A stretch of DNA of 64,000 nt from DASVXQ01 sp036392615 (lineage in GTDB: Bacteria; Actinomycetota; CALGFH01), in assembly GCA_036392615.1 (NCBI GenBank), contig DASVXQ010000058.1, positions 7,748 to 71,747 on the forward strand. Direction: 5' to 3'. Shown piece after piece: positions 32,083 through 40,994 of this stretch. The notes below the pieces were generated by a model. The model was not told the origin of the DNA, made no database searches, and saw only the letters and a list, made by a program, of their open reading frames with translations. The stretch's first letter is position 1, and every line of letters starts with the position of its first letter. A program made the position numbers and the translations under genes.

Positions 32083-32844
32083 CTATCCGTGGTCGTCCTG
32101 CTGGATGCGCTCGGTGAGCCGGTAGAGCGCCGACTGCTCGATGTTGCCGATCAGGCAGTAGACGGTGCCGTGGGCGCTCCACCAGATGCTCCCGGTCTGT
32201 CCCCACCTGGCCGCGGCGACGCCCGCCTCGCTGCTCGGCCCGCGCGCGCTCGCCATCTCCGGCAGCTCGCCCTTCCAGCGCAGGTAGGTCACCCGGCGGC
32301 CGCTCGCGTCGCGGTACTCGGTCACCGCGGCGACGTGCCCGGCGAGCATCCGCCCGCCGGCGCCCTTGACGCTGAACCCGTACGCGGCCAGGTCGGGCGT
32401 GTCGGCGGCGGGCCCGAGCACGGCGTTGAGCCGCGCCTGGGTCGAGCCGTCCCACTGCATCATCAGCGGCTGGGTGCGGTAGGCGGTCCAGGCGGCGGTC
32501 AGCACGCTGGACCGCGCCGGCGCCGGGACCAGCAGGATGGTCGCGGCCAGGATCGCGGCCGCCAGGCTGGCCGCCGCGCCGAGCGACAGCCAGTGCCGCC
32601 GGCGGGCGCGCAGCGGCCGGCCGGCCGCCTCGGCGCGCAGGGCGGCCATGATCCGCGCCCTGGTGACCTCGGGGGTGGTGACCGCCGTCGAGCGCACCAG
32701 CGCGGTGAGCTGGCGGTCCAGCAGCGCGCGTGAGGCGCAGGCGCTGCAGCGCGCCACGTGCTCGCGCGCGGCGACCGCCTCGTGCGACTCGAGCTCACCC
32801 AGGCTGAAGGCGGTCAGCCGGTCCTGGAACTGCTCACAGGTCAT
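32083..32844 (-). CDS. Zinc-finger (zf-HC2) membrane anti-sigma factor
   Basis: 253 residues. The N-terminal HVARCSACASRALL gives the H-x3-C-x2-C zinc motif of RsrA/zf-HC2 anti-sigma factors. A membrane segment (LSLGAAASLAAAILAATILLV) follows at ~85-108, then an extracytoplasmic domain (TYLRWKGELPEM, GSIWWSAHGTVYCLIG). The start overlaps the end of the sigma gene by 11 bp (ATGACCTGTGA), so the two are translationally coupled. It likely holds the sigma factor inactive until an envelope signal arrives. Confidence 0.88.
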   Translation of the reverse strand: MTCEQFQDRLTAFSLGELESHEAVAAREHVARCSACASRALLDRQLTALVRSTAVTTPEVTRARIMAALRAEAAGRPLRARRRHWLSLGAAASLAAAILAATILLVPAPARSSVLTAAWTAYRTQPLMMQWDGSTQARLNAVLGPAADTPDLAAYGFSVKGAGGRMLAGHVAAVTEYRDASGRRVTYLRWKGELPEMASARGPSSEAGVAAARWGQTGSIWWSAHGTVYCLIGNIEQSALYRLTERIQQDDHG

Positions 32845-33370
32845 CGGCCTGCACCCTTCCAAGCTCGGGCGTCAGGAGCCGCTCCAGGCGACGGCGGGCG
32901 CGGTGCAGGCGCGACAGGATGGTCCCGCGCGGCACGCCCATCACCTCGGCCGCTTCCGCGCAGGACAGCCCGTGGATGTCGACCAGCATGACCGCGGTGC
33001 GGAACTCCTCCGGCAGCAGCGCGATCGCGCGGCGGACGCTCTCCCGGTCCATCTCGCGCACGGCCTGCTCCTCTGGGCCGGGCTCGTAGCTCGGCGGCTC
33101 CACGCTGGGCTCGTCGGGGGAGTCCAGCCAGACCAGAGGCAGGCGGCGATCCTTCCGGTATTGCGTGCAGAACAGGTTGTACTGGATTCGGAGCAGCCAG
33201 GCCTTGCAGTTGGTGCCCGGCTTGAAGGTCGAGAAGGAGCGCAGCGCGCGAAGCATGGTCTCTTGCGTGAGGTCCTGAGCCGTCGCCCGCTCGCCGGTGA
33301 GGCGCAGGGCGGCGTCGTACAGCGTGTCCATGTGCGGTACGGCGGTCGCCTCGAACCCGGCCAGCTCCAC
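32834..33370 (-). CDS. ECF RNA polymerase sigma factor
   Basis: 178 residues. Region 2 (MDTLYDAALRLTGERATAQDLTQE, LRALRSFSTFKPGTNCKAWLLRI) and region 4 (LLPEEFRTAVMLVDIHGLSCAEAAEVMGVPRGTILSRLHRARR) are both complete. This resembles SigE/SigH-type ECF factors of Actinobacteria. The GTG start at 33370 has AGGAGGG about 12 nt upstream. The regulon is unknown; the downstream anti-sigma is coupled. Confidence 0.92.
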   Translation of the reverse strand: MELAGFEATAVPHMDTLYDAALRLTGERATAQDLTQETMLRALRSFSTFKPGTNCKAWLLRIQYNLFCTQYRKDRRLPLVWLDSPDEPSVEPPSYEPGPEEQAVREMDRESVRRAIALLPEEFRTAVMLVDIHGLSCAEAAEVMGVPRGTILSRLHRARRRLERLLTPELGRVQADDL

Positions 33371-33490
33371 TGGCGACGACTCCCTCCTGTCGGCCCGGGC
33401 GATCCCGCCACTCCTGAATCAGGAACCGCGAGGCCGCCCGGCCGATTCCCACGCTCGCGGGGCCGTGGCCCGGCCCCGCGCCGGCTGCGA

Positions 33491-34936
33491 CTAGCCTGCC
33501 ACCGCCGCGGTGGAGGTGTCGGCCGGCTGCCCGGTGAGACGCCGGCGGCGGCGGCGCCGCGAACCGGACTTGCGCGTCCCCTGGGTCGCTTCCTCGTCGC
33601 CCGACCGGCCGGAGGCCTGCGCTTGCTTGGCGGCCTTCGGCTGCGGGCGGCTGGCGGCGCGCTTGGCGGCCGCCTCCTCGATGGTCGGCAGCTGGAACAG
33701 GTCGACCAGCTCCTGGCTGGTCGAGTAGATCTCGGGGATCGGCTCGCCGTCCATGCCGAGGTGCTGGCGGATCAGGTCGGCGGTGGCCGCCTCGTTCCAA
33801 GCCACGAAGGTGATCGCCACCCCGGCGGCGCCGGCGCGGCCGGTGCGGCCGATCCGGTGCACGTAGGCGCGCTCGTCCTCGGGCGTGTCGTAGTTGATCA
33901 CGTGCGACAGCCCGGCGATGTCGAGCCCGCGGGCGGCGACGTCGGTGCACACCAGGACGTCGAGCTTGCCGTTGCGGAACGAGCGCATCACCCGCTCGCG
34001 CACGACCTGCGGCAGGTCGCCGTGCAGCGCGCCCGCCCGGTAGCCCCGCTCCACCAGGCCCTGGATGGTCCGCTCGACGCCGCGCTTGGTGCGCCGGAAG
34101 ACCGCGACGCGGTCCCGGTCGGGCGCGTCGAGCAGGCGGCAGAGCACCTCGAAGCGGTTGAGCGGGTGGACCTTGAAGAAGTGCTGCTCGGTGGCTGGCA
34201 CGGTGGCGCGCTCGCCCTCCGGCTCGGCGTGCACGAAGGTCGGCTGCTTGGAGTAGCGCCGCGCCAGCGCGACGACGGCCTTGGGCATGGTCGCGGAGAA
34301 CAGCATCGTCTGCCGGTGCTCCGGGGTGGCGGCGATGATCGACTCGACGTCGGGCAGGAAGCCGAGGTCGAGCATCTCGTCCGCCTCGTCGAGCACCAGC
34401 ACGCGCAGCGCGTCGAGCTGCAGGCTGCCCTGGCGCAGGTGGTCGAGCAGCCGGCCCGGGGTGCCCACGACCACCGGGGCGCCCTCGTTCAGGTCGACGA
34501 TCTGCGGGCCCATGGGCCGGCCGCCGACGATCGCGGCGACGCGGACGCCGGTGTCGTGGCCGGTCTTGGCGATGTCGGCGGCCACCTGGAGGCAGAGCTC
34601 ACGGGTGGGGACGACCACCAGCGCCTGGACCGCGTGCTCGCTCGGGTCGACGTCCTGGACGATCGGGATCCCGAAGGCGAGGGTCTTGCCGGTGCCGGTG
34701 CGTGCCTGGCCGATGAGGTCGACGCCGGCCAGTGCCAGTGGCAGGCACAGCGTCTGGATGGGGAAGGGGTGCTCGACGCCGATGCGCGCGAGCGAGGTCA
34801 GTGTGGTGGGGGTGACGCCAAGGTCGGCGAAGCTGCGTTCCGTGGTGCCATTGGTCGAACTGCTGTGGCTTTTCGGTAGTTGACTCAGACCGGTGCCTCC
34901 AAACCGTGTGTGGACATGCGACAGGGCCGGCTCCAT
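33491..34936 (-). CDS. DEAD-box RNA helicase
   Basis: 481 residues with all motifs: Q motif region (FADLGVTPTTLTSLARIGVEHPFPIQ), I ARTGTGKT, Ia PTRELCLQ, Ib TPGRLLDHL, II VLDEADEMLD, III SATMP, V ARGLDI and VI HRIGRTGRAG. The C-terminus is basic and repetitive (KSGSRRRRRRRLTG), a typical RNA-binding tail. It unwinds RNA duplexes in ribosome assembly or cold adaptation. The exact start is uncertain: the ATG at 34936 lacks a clear ribosome site, and a later non-ATG start (after GGAGGC near 34890) is possible. Confidence 0.92.
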   Translation of the reverse strand: MEPALSHVHTRFGGTGLSQLPKSHSSSTNGTTERSFADLGVTPTTLTSLARIGVEHPFPIQTLCLPLALAGVDLIGQARTGTGKTLAFGIPIVQDVDPSEHAVQALVVVPTRELCLQVAADIAKTGHDTGVRVAAIVGGRPMGPQIVDLNEGAPVVVGTPGRLLDHLRQGSLQLDALRVLVLDEADEMLDLGFLPDVESIIAATPEHRQTMLFSATMPKAVVALARRYSKQPTFVHAEPEGERATVPATEQHFFKVHPLNRFEVLCRLLDAPDRDRVAVFRRTKRGVERTIQGLVERGYRAGALHGDLPQVVRERVMRSFRNGKLDVLVCTDVAARGLDIAGLSHVINYDTPEDERAYVHRIGRTGRAGAAGVAITFVAWNEAATADLIRQHLGMDGEPIPEIYSTSQELVDLFQLPTIEEAAAKRAASRPQPKAAKQAQASGRSGDEEATQGTRKSGSRRRRRRRLTGQPADTSTAAVAG

Positions 34937-35022
34937 CCATGGGAGCCCGCCCGCTCAGTGCCAGTGTATCCGCCTTCAGTGATTCGCGTGTCCGGCGCGA
35001 CTCGATCGACCGGATCTCCGGG

Positions 35023-35364
35023 CTAGTACCTTGGAACGCGCGGGTCGACGACCTGGCTCCACTCGTCGATCCCGCCCGCCAGGCTGCGCGGCCGCGACCA
35101 GCCGTTGGCCTTGAGCCAGATGGCCGCCTGGGCGCTGCGCATGCCGGAATGGCAGTAGAGCACCACGTCGGCGTCCTTGGGGATCTCCTCCGGCGCCCGC
35201 TGGACGAACTCGCCGAGGCCCAGGTGCAGCGACGGCTCGATGGTCCCGATGGCGCGCTCCTGGTCGGTGCGCACGTCGACCAGCAGCGGCGGCGTCGGTC
35301 CCTCCAGCTCGCGGGCCAGCGACGCCGGGTCGACCTCTTCGAGCAGGGGGTGGCCGCCGTTCAT
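35023..35364 (-). CDS. Rhodanese-like sulfurtransferase
   Basis: 113 residues, single domain. LLVDVRTDQERAIGTIEPSLHL opens the fold. The active-site loop is YCHSGMRSAQAAIWL, with the catalytic Cys. GGIDEWSQ ends the domain. It transfers sulfane sulfur to a thiol acceptor. The partner is unknown. Confidence 0.9.
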   Translation of the reverse strand: MNGGHPLLEEVDPASLARELEGPTPPLLVDVRTDQERAIGTIEPSLHLGLGEFVQRAPEEIPKDADVVLYCHSGMRSAQAAIWLKANGWSRPRSLAGGIDEWSQVVDPRVPRY

Positions 35365-35536
35365 CGGCCCCCGTCCTCGGCTGCCATTCGGTTCCCCCTT
35401 GCGTGCTCGTGCCGCCTGCCGCCGTCAATCGTACCGCCCGGGTCGGCACGACCCGCCCGGCAACGGTAGGCTTGGCGCGGTTTCCAGTGGTCAGCATCCC
35501 GCCCGCTCCGGGCTGGAGCCGTCGAGGAGGTCACCA

Positions 35537-35878
35537 GTGGCAAGTCCGGCCGAGGTCTTCCAGGCGCTGCGCGAGGCTCTTGCCAAGGCCGACGCGGACG
35601 CCGCCGCCGCGCTGTACGCACCCGACGCGGTGTACTACGAGCCGGACAACGACGCCCACCGGGGCCGGGACGAGATCCGCAACTACCTGGCCGCCTACTT
35701 CGCGCGGCGCGGTCCGGTCGAGGTCACCGTCAAGCGCGAGGTGCTGGCGGACTCCACGGTGCTGGCCGAGTGGACCAGCGCCTACACCGAGGGCGGCCGG
35801 CGCTGGTCGGGCACCCCGGGCGTGTCCGTGGTCGAGCTGGGCCGCGAGGGCATCAGCTACCACCGCGACTACGAGTAG
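35537..35878 (+). CDS. SnoaL/NTF2-like protein
   Basis: 113 residues from the GTG at 35537 (GAGGAGG 7 nt upstream). EVFQALREALAKADADAAAALYAPDAVYYEPDNDAHRGRDEIRNYL is a SnoaL-like cone fold start, and WTSAYTEGGRRWSGTPGVSVVEL finishes it. Such folds serve as small polyketide-cyclase-like or binding domains. No catalytic assignment is possible. Confidence 0.8.
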   Translation: MASPAEVFQALREALAKADADAAAALYAPDAVYYEPDNDAHRGRDEIRNYLAAYFARRGPVEVTVKREVLADSTVLAEWTSAYTEGGRRWSGTPGVSVVELGREGISYHRDYE

Positions 35879-35886
35879 CGGCCGTC

Positions 35887-36004
35887 GAGTGCCGGTCATG
35901 GATCGGCGCCGCATGCAGCGCTTGACCATCCGTGCAGCTCCAAGGCTTGCGCGCCGCTCCGTCCGCCACCCCAATCCCCCAAGGGGGAATCCATGGCCGG
36001 TGCC
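35887..36004 (+). repeat. Intergenic repeat family, copy B
   Basis: One of three ~120-bp related sequences (with 36297-36416 and 42270-42388). Shared blocks are GAGTGCCGGTCAT, GGCGCCGCATGCAGCG, CGT-CAGC-CCAAGGCTTGCGCGCCGC and GCCACC. In this copy the last third diverges into CCCCCAAGGGGG. It lies at the 3' ends of convergent genes. Confidence 0.75.
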
Positions 36005-36237
36005 TAGCGGGAGGCGAAGCCGACGTGCTTCTCCGGGTTCTCCTCGCCGATCTCGATGTAGGCCAGCTTGTCGGTCGGGATGCCGACGCGGCGCCCCCGC
36101 GAGTCGGTCAGCCACAGGACGCCACGGGATCCGCTGGCGACGGCGTCCTCCACGGTCTTGGCCACCTCGTCGGGGGACTGGTGGACGTCGACCTCGAGTT
36201 CCTTGGGGTTGTCGGTGACCCCCAGCTTGACCTCCAT
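36004..36237 (-). CDS. DUF3107-like small protein
   Basis: 77 residues (MEVKLGVTDNPKELEVDVHQSP, DEVAKTVEDAVASGSRGVLWLTD, RVGIPTDKLAYIEIGEENP). This matches the small actinobacterial DUF3107 ATP-binding-like family of unknown function. The ATG at 36237 has GGGAGG about 10 nt upstream. The gene is bracketed by two copies of the intergenic repeat in inverted orientation. Confidence 0.8.
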   Translation of the reverse strand: MEVKLGVTDNPKELEVDVHQSPDEVAKTVEDAVASGSRGVLWLTDSRGRRVGIPTDKLAYIEIGEENPEKHVGFASR

Positions 36238-36296
36238 CGGTCCATGGACCTCCCTGCTCGTGTCCGGCCGCGCGCGGCGGGTTGCGGCGCGAGCGT

Positions 36297-36416
36297 AGAG
36301 CACCGGCCAAGTATCCGTTCGAGGCGCTGCGTGGCCGCCGGGGGCGGCGCGCAAGCCTCGGCGCTGTACGGACGGCCAGATGCTGCATGCGGCGCCGAAT
36401 ACCTGGCCGGCACTCT
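36297..36416 (-). repeat. Intergenic repeat family, copy C (inverted)
   Basis: Reverse-strand copy. Read on that strand it shows AGAGTGCCGGCCA, GGCGCCGCATGCAGCATCTG, CCGTACAGCGCCGAGG, CTTGCGCGCCGCC, CGGCGGCCAC and CGCCTCGAACGGATACTTGG. It is collinear with copy A at 42270-42388 over its full length. Confidence 0.8.
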
Positions 36417-36492
36417 AGCAGCACCGGGCGGAACCGATCCGCCCGCCGCGGTGTACTCCCGGTGACGTCGAGCGCCCGTTCGGGAGGCAGCC

Positions 36493-37770
36493 ATGCAGCG
36501 CCACAGCGCCGTGCCAGCCCGCCGTGCCGCCGCCGTCGCCGTCGGGCTCGCGCTGCTGGTGGCCGGCTGCGGGCGTGCGGCGCCGGAGCGGACGCGGTCC
36601 GATCGGCCCGCCACGCCCACCGCGGTGGGTGAGCGGACCTCCAGCGACCTGCTCTACACCGCCGATCAGCGCCGCGGCACGCTCCAGGTGGTCGGCAGGG
36701 GTGGGCAGCTGCTGCGCAGCCTGCCCGCCGGGGTGCCGAGCCCCGACTGGAAGACGCTCTACGTCGCCGGCGGCGGCACCAACCGGACCACCGTGCGGGC
36801 GATCGACGTGGCCAGCGGCAGGGTGCTGCGCTCGACCACCGTCGCCGGCAGGTTCCGGCTTCCCGTGGTCGGCATCGCCGGCGTCCCGGAGGGGCTGTCC
36901 GCCGACGGCGGCACGCTGGTGCTGGCCAACCTGGCCGACACCCCGGCGAGCCGCTTCGCGGTGCTGCGGACCGACTTCAGCAAGCCCGCCGAGACCATCT
37001 CGCTGCCGGGCGAGCTCGAGTACGACGCGGTCTCGCCGGACGGCGCGCGGCTGTTCCTGATCGAGCACCTCGCCGGCCCGGACCGCTCCCGCTACCGCGT
37101 GCGCATGTACGACCGCGGCGCCGGCCGCCTCGATCCCAACGTGATCGTCGACAAGCGGGACCAGTGGGAGACCTCGATGGCCGGCTACCCGAACACCCGG
37201 GTGACCGGGCCGGACGGCAGCTGGGTCTACACGCTCTACCGCAATGCCGACCACGGGCCGTTCGTCCACGCGCTCAACGCCCTCGACAGCTACGCCTTCT
37301 GCATCGACCTGCCCCGCAACGGCAGCACCGACCAGCGGGCCGCGCGGCTGTGGACGCTGGCGCGCGGCAGCGGCGGCGGTGGCCTCTACGCGGTGAACAC
37401 CGCACTGGGGCTGGTGTCCGAGATCGACCAGGACCAGTTCACCGTGCTCCGCACGGCCACGTTCCCGCCGGACCGCGCCGCCGCCGCTGTCAGGCCCGGC
37501 GGCGCGGCGCTTGCCGACGCCGGCGACGTGCTGCTGGTGGGCACCTCCAACGGCGTGCTGGCGATCGGCACCGCCACGCTGAAGGTGCAGCGGCGCGAGC
37601 TGGCCGGCTGGGCGGTCGACGGGCTGGTCGCCAGCGCCGACGGCCGGCGCGCCTACGCGCTGAGCAGCGCGCGCGGCCGGGTGGCGGCGATCGACCCGGT
37701 CAGCGGCCGGCTGCTGGACGAGCGCGCCGCCCCGGCGGCGAGCCTGCTGCTCCACGCCGCGGCCGGCTGA
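36493..37770 (+). CDS. Beta-propeller-like lipoprotein
   Basis: 425 residues. The signal peptide ends in a lipobox (LALLVAGC), so it is a membrane-anchored lipoprotein. The body has repeated blades with LYVAGGGTNRTTVRAIDVASGRVL, LSADGGTLVLANL, GPDGSWVYTLYRN, GLVSEIDQDQF and DGRRAYALSSARGRVAAIDPVSGRLL, like YVTN/WD-type propellers. No enzymatic residue is evident. GGGAGG lies about 8 nt before the ATG. It is 90 bp upstream of rmuC on the same strand. Confidence 0.78.
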   Translation: MQRHSAVPARRAAAVAVGLALLVAGCGRAAPERTRSDRPATPTAVGERTSSDLLYTADQRRGTLQVVGRGGQLLRSLPAGVPSPDWKTLYVAGGGTNRTTVRAIDVASGRVLRSTTVAGRFRLPVVGIAGVPEGLSADGGTLVLANLADTPASRFAVLRTDFSKPAETISLPGELEYDAVSPDGARLFLIEHLAGPDRSRYRVRMYDRGAGRLDPNVIVDKRDQWETSMAGYPNTRVTGPDGSWVYTLYRNADHGPFVHALNALDSYAFCIDLPRNGSTDQRAARLWTLARGSGGGGLYAVNTALGLVSEIDQDQFTVLRTATFPPDRAAAAVRPGGAALADAGDVLLVGTSNGVLAIGTATLKVQRRELAGWAVDGLVASADGRRAYALSSARGRVAAIDPVSGRLLDERAAPAASLLLHAAAG

Positions 37771-37859
37771 CCAGGTCGCGGGCGGAAGAAGGCGGCCAAC
37801 TGTCGCACCGGCTTGGTAGCTTCCCGCGTCAAGCGACGCGCGCGGAGGAGGCGAGGCCG

Positions 37860-39002
37860 GTGGGCTGGGCGCTTGGCGGGTTGGCGGGGCTGCTGGTCGG
37901 GCTGGTCGCCGGGTTCCTGCTGGCGCGCCGGGGCGGGCAGGTCGGGCTGATGGCCAGCCTGCTCGACCGGCGGCTCGACGGCATGTCCAAGGAGCTGGAC
38001 CGGCGGCTGGTCGACCTGGACCGGCACCTGTACCACAGCCTGGACACGGTGCAGCTCACCCAGGCCCAGGCGACCGACGTGGCCGCCGACGTACGCGAGC
38101 GTGTCGCGGTGGTCAGCGGCATCGCCCAGCAGGTGCTCGAGCAGGCCCGTGACCTCGGCAAGCTCGAGGACCTGCTGCGGCCGCCGCAGGCCCGCGGCGC
38201 CTTCGGCGAGGTCCTGCTCGAGCACCTGCTCGCCCAGGGCCTGCCGGAGGGCTGCTGGCGGACCCAGCACACCTTCCGGTCGGGCGCCAGGGTCGACGCG
38301 GTGCTGCTGCTGGACAGCGCCCTGGTGCCGGTCGACTCCAAGTTCCCGCTGGAGGCCTTCGCCCGCATGGCCGCGGCGGAGCAGGGCGACCCCGCCCGCG
38401 GGCTGCACCGCCGGGCGTTCGTGCGCGACGCGCGCAGGCACGTGGACGCGATCGCCGACAAGTACATCCGGCCCGACGAGGGCACCTTCGACTTCGCGTT
38501 GTGCTACCTGCCGTCCGAGGCGGTCTACTACGAGTTCCTGCGCGAGGAGCCGGCGGGGGAGTCGGCCTTCCGGCACGCGCTGGAGCGGCGGGTCTTCCCG
38601 GTGTCGCCGGGCACCTTCTACGCCTACCTGCTGTCGGTCGGGGTGGGGCTGCGCGGCCTGCGGGTCGAGGCCAACGCGCGCCGCGTGCTGGACGCCCTGT
38701 CCTCGCTGCGGGGCGACCTCGACCGCTTCTCCAGCGACTTCGAGGTGGTCGGCAAGCACCTCGGCAACGCGCGAACACGCTGGGAGGAGGCCGCCCGCCG
38801 GCTGGACCGCTTCGGCGACAAGCTCACCGAGGTCTCCGACCGCGCCGGCGAGGTCGAGGACGCCTCGACCGGCGCGGACGGCGAGCTCGAGCGCGCGGAC
38901 GAGCCGGAGGACTCGCCGGACAGCGTGGCGGCCACGCCGCTCAGCGTCGCCCTCCCGCCCGCGGGCGAGCACACCGGCGAGCCGCTCAGGGGAACCGGCT
39001 GA
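37860..39002 (+). CDS. rmuC: RmuC-family DNA recombination protein
   Basis: 380 residues from the GTG at 37860 (GGAGGAGG upstream). An N-terminal membrane anchor (GWALGGLAGLLVGLVAGFLLAR) is followed by a coiled coil and the RmuC nuclease-like core (QARGAFGEVLLEHLLAQ, DAVLLLDSALVPVDSKFPLEAF, VDAIADKYIRPDEGTFDFALCYLPSEAVYYE). RmuC limits inversions and rearrangements between short repeats in E. coli. The C-terminus is acidic. Its end overlaps the convergent VWA gene by 17 bp. Confidence 0.9.
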   Translation: MGWALGGLAGLLVGLVAGFLLARRGGQVGLMASLLDRRLDGMSKELDRRLVDLDRHLYHSLDTVQLTQAQATDVAADVRERVAVVSGIAQQVLEQARDLGKLEDLLRPPQARGAFGEVLLEHLLAQGLPEGCWRTQHTFRSGARVDAVLLLDSALVPVDSKFPLEAFARMAAAEQGDPARGLHRRAFVRDARRHVDAIADKYIRPDEGTFDFALCYLPSEAVYYEFLREEPAGESAFRHALERRVFPVSPGTFYAYLLSVGVGLRGLRVEANARRVLDALSSLRGDLDRFSSDFEVVGKHLGNARTRWEEAARRLDRFGDKLTEVSDRAGEVEDASTGADGELERADEPEDSPDSVAATPLSVALPPAGEHTGEPLRGTG

Positions 39003-40023
39003 ACCAGATCAGGGCCAGCCCGGCGCCGGCCACCAGGAACAGCAGCGACGCGGCGGCGAAGACCACCGTGACCTCCTGCTTCTCCCGCACGAAGCCGATC
39101 TTGGAGCCGAGGTCGTGGTAGATGCCCTTGAGGTCCTTGCCGGTGGGGGCGGTGAAGAAGCGGCCCCCGGTGGCCTCGGCGACCCTGCGTAGGGTGAACT
39201 TGTCCGGCGGCACCGGGATGCGGCGCAGCTGGCCGGTGCTCTCGTCCGGCACGTCGACCATGCCGGTGTCGGTGCCGAGCGAGATGGTGAACACCGGCAC
39301 GTTGAGCTGCCTGGCGTGGCGGGCCGCGTCCAGCGGCTGGGTCCTGCCCTGGGTGTTGGACCCGTCGGAGAGCAGCAGGATCACCGTGGGTGGCTGCTTG
39401 GAGAGGTCCGGAGTGGTGGTCGGCGTCGGCGCCGGCGTGGCGGTCCCGTTCGCCCCCGCGGTGGTGGTCGGGGCCGTCGCCGGTGGAGTGGGCTGCCGCG
39501 CCTCCAGCGCCCGCTCGATCGCGTCGCCCATCGCGGTCGGCCCCTCGGCGTGCAGCGAGGCCAGCGCGTCCTCCACGGTGGCGCGGTCGGTGGTCGGGCG
39601 GGCGAGGGTCTGGGCGGTGCCCGAGAACGCCACCACGCCGACGCGGAACTTCGCCGGCAGCTCGCTGACGAACAGCGCGGCCGCCTGCTCGGCCGCGATC
39701 AGCCGGCTCGGCGCCACGTCGGTGGCGTTCATCGAGCCGGAGGTGTCCATCACCAGCATGACGGTGGCCTGCTCCTTGGGCACCAGGGTGACCGCCTGCG
39801 GGCGGGCCAGCGAGAGCAGCAGCCCGGTCAGCGCCAGCAGGTACAGCGCCGGCGGCACGTGGCGGCGCCACCCCGGCGAGCGGGAGACGACGTTGGCGAG
39901 CAGGTCCAGGTTGGTGAAGCGCACCGCGTAGCGGGTGCGGCGCCGCTGGCCGAACAGGTAGGCGAGCAGCGCGGCCGGGATCAGGGCGAGCGCCCACAGG
40001 AATCCCGGCCACTCGAGGCTCAT
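38986..40023 (-). CDS. VWA-domain membrane protein (BatA-like)
   Basis: 345 residues. N-terminal membrane segments (WALALIPAALLAYLFG and LYLLALTGLLLSLA) precede a von Willebrand A domain with an intact MIDAS (VMDTSGSMNATDV, SDGSNTQG). A final membrane helix (VVFAAASLLFLVAGAGLALIWF) ends the protein. A Thr/Pro-rich insertion (TPPATAPTTTAGANG) lies inside the domain. It is the third gene of a MoxR-DUF58-VWA operon; its ATG overlaps the DUF58 stop (ATGA). Such operons act as MoxR-ATPase/VWA chaperone systems at the membrane. Confidence 0.9.
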   Translation of the reverse strand: MSLEWPGFLWALALIPAALLAYLFGQRRRTRYAVRFTNLDLLANVVSRSPGWRRHVPPALYLLALTGLLLSLARPQAVTLVPKEQATVMLVMDTSGSMNATDVAPSRLIAAEQAAALFVSELPAKFRVGVVAFSGTAQTLARPTTDRATVEDALASLHAEGPTAMGDAIERALEARQPTPPATAPTTTAGANGTATPAPTPTTTPDLSKQPPTVILLLSDGSNTQGRTQPLDAARHARQLNVPVFTISLGTDTGMVDVPDESTGQLRRIPVPPDKFTLRRVAEATGGRFFTAPTGKDLKGIYHDLGSKIGFVREKQEVTVVFAAASLLFLVAGAGLALIWFSRFP

Positions 40024-40994
40024 CGCCGGCTCCTGCCGGCGCTGACGATCGAGGTGGTCGCCGGTCCCGCGAGCCGGTGGCGCAGGTGGCCGGCGAAGGT
40101 GCGCAGCCAGTCCCCTTCGGTCCACAGGACCATGTGGTCGGCCCCGCAGCGGCGCAGCTCGGCCTCCAGCTGGTCGCGCTCGGCCTGGGCGGCCTCGCGG
40201 AAGCGCTCGCGCAGCCCGCGACGGCCGGTGTCGACCCGCAGGTGCCGGCCGGTCTCCGGGTCGACCAGCCAGAGCTCGCCCACGTCGGGGAGGTCCTGCT
40301 CCCGGCGGTCGCGGATCTCGACGGCGATGACGTCGTGGCGCCCGGCCAGGGCCAGCAGCGGGGCGGTCCAGTCCCGCGGCCCGCGGAAGTCGCTGACCAC
40401 GAACAGCAGCGAGCGGCTGTGGGTCAGCCGGCCGACGCGCGCCAGGCCCTCGCCGAGCGAGGTGGCGCCGCCGCCCTCCAGCTGCGGCTCGCGCCGCAGC
40501 GAGGCGAGCAGCCCCATGAGCCCGACGCGGCCCTGGCGTGGCGGGACGGTCACCGGGTGGTCCTCGCCGAAGGTCACGATCCCGAGCCGGTTGCCGCGCC
40601 GGGTGGCCAGGTGGCCGACCGCCAGGGCCACGCCCTCGGCCACGTCGGCCTTGCGCCGCTCGGCGGTGCCGAAGCTCATCGACGGCGAGGTGTCGATCAC
40701 CAGCCAGCTGACCAGCGCCCGCTCGGCGATCTGGTCGCGGACGTGCGGCTCGTGGGTGCGGGCGGTGACGTTCCAGTCGATCCGGCGCACGTCGTCGCCT
40801 GGCTGGTACGGCCGGATCTGCGCGAGCTCGGTGCCGATGCCGACGGCGTTGGAGCGGTACTCGCCCGCCAGCAGCGCCTCGACCCGCCGGCGCACGACCA
40901 CGTCGAGCGCGCGCAGCAGGGCCTCCGGGGTCGGCCCGGGCCCCGGCCGGTCGGGGGTCCGCTCCGGCGCCAGCGGGATGCCGTGCACGCTCAT
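40020..40994 (-). CDS. DUF58 protein
   Basis: 324 residues. EYRSNAVGIGTELAQIRPYQPGDDVRRIDWNVTAR is the DUF58 core, followed by a VWA-like fold (LVIDTSPSMSFGTAERR, LFVVSDFRGP). It is located between moxR and the VWA gene with ATGA overlaps on both sides, indicating one translationally coupled operon. The biochemical role in these operons is unknown. Confidence 0.9.
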   Translation of the reverse strand: MSVHGIPLAPERTPDRPGPGPTPEALLRALDVVVRRRVEALLAGEYRSNAVGIGTELAQIRPYQPGDDVRRIDWNVTARTHEPHVRDQIAERALVSWLVIDTSPSMSFGTAERRKADVAEGVALAVGHLATRRGNRLGIVTFGEDHPVTVPPRQGRVGLMGLLASLRREPQLEGGGATSLGEGLARVGRLTHSRSLLFVVSDFRGPRDWTAPLLALAGRHDVIAVEIRDRREQDLPDVGELWLVDPETGRHLRVDTGRRGLRERFREAAQAERDQLEAELRRCGADHMVLWTEGDWLRTFAGHLRHRLAGPATTSIVSAGRSRR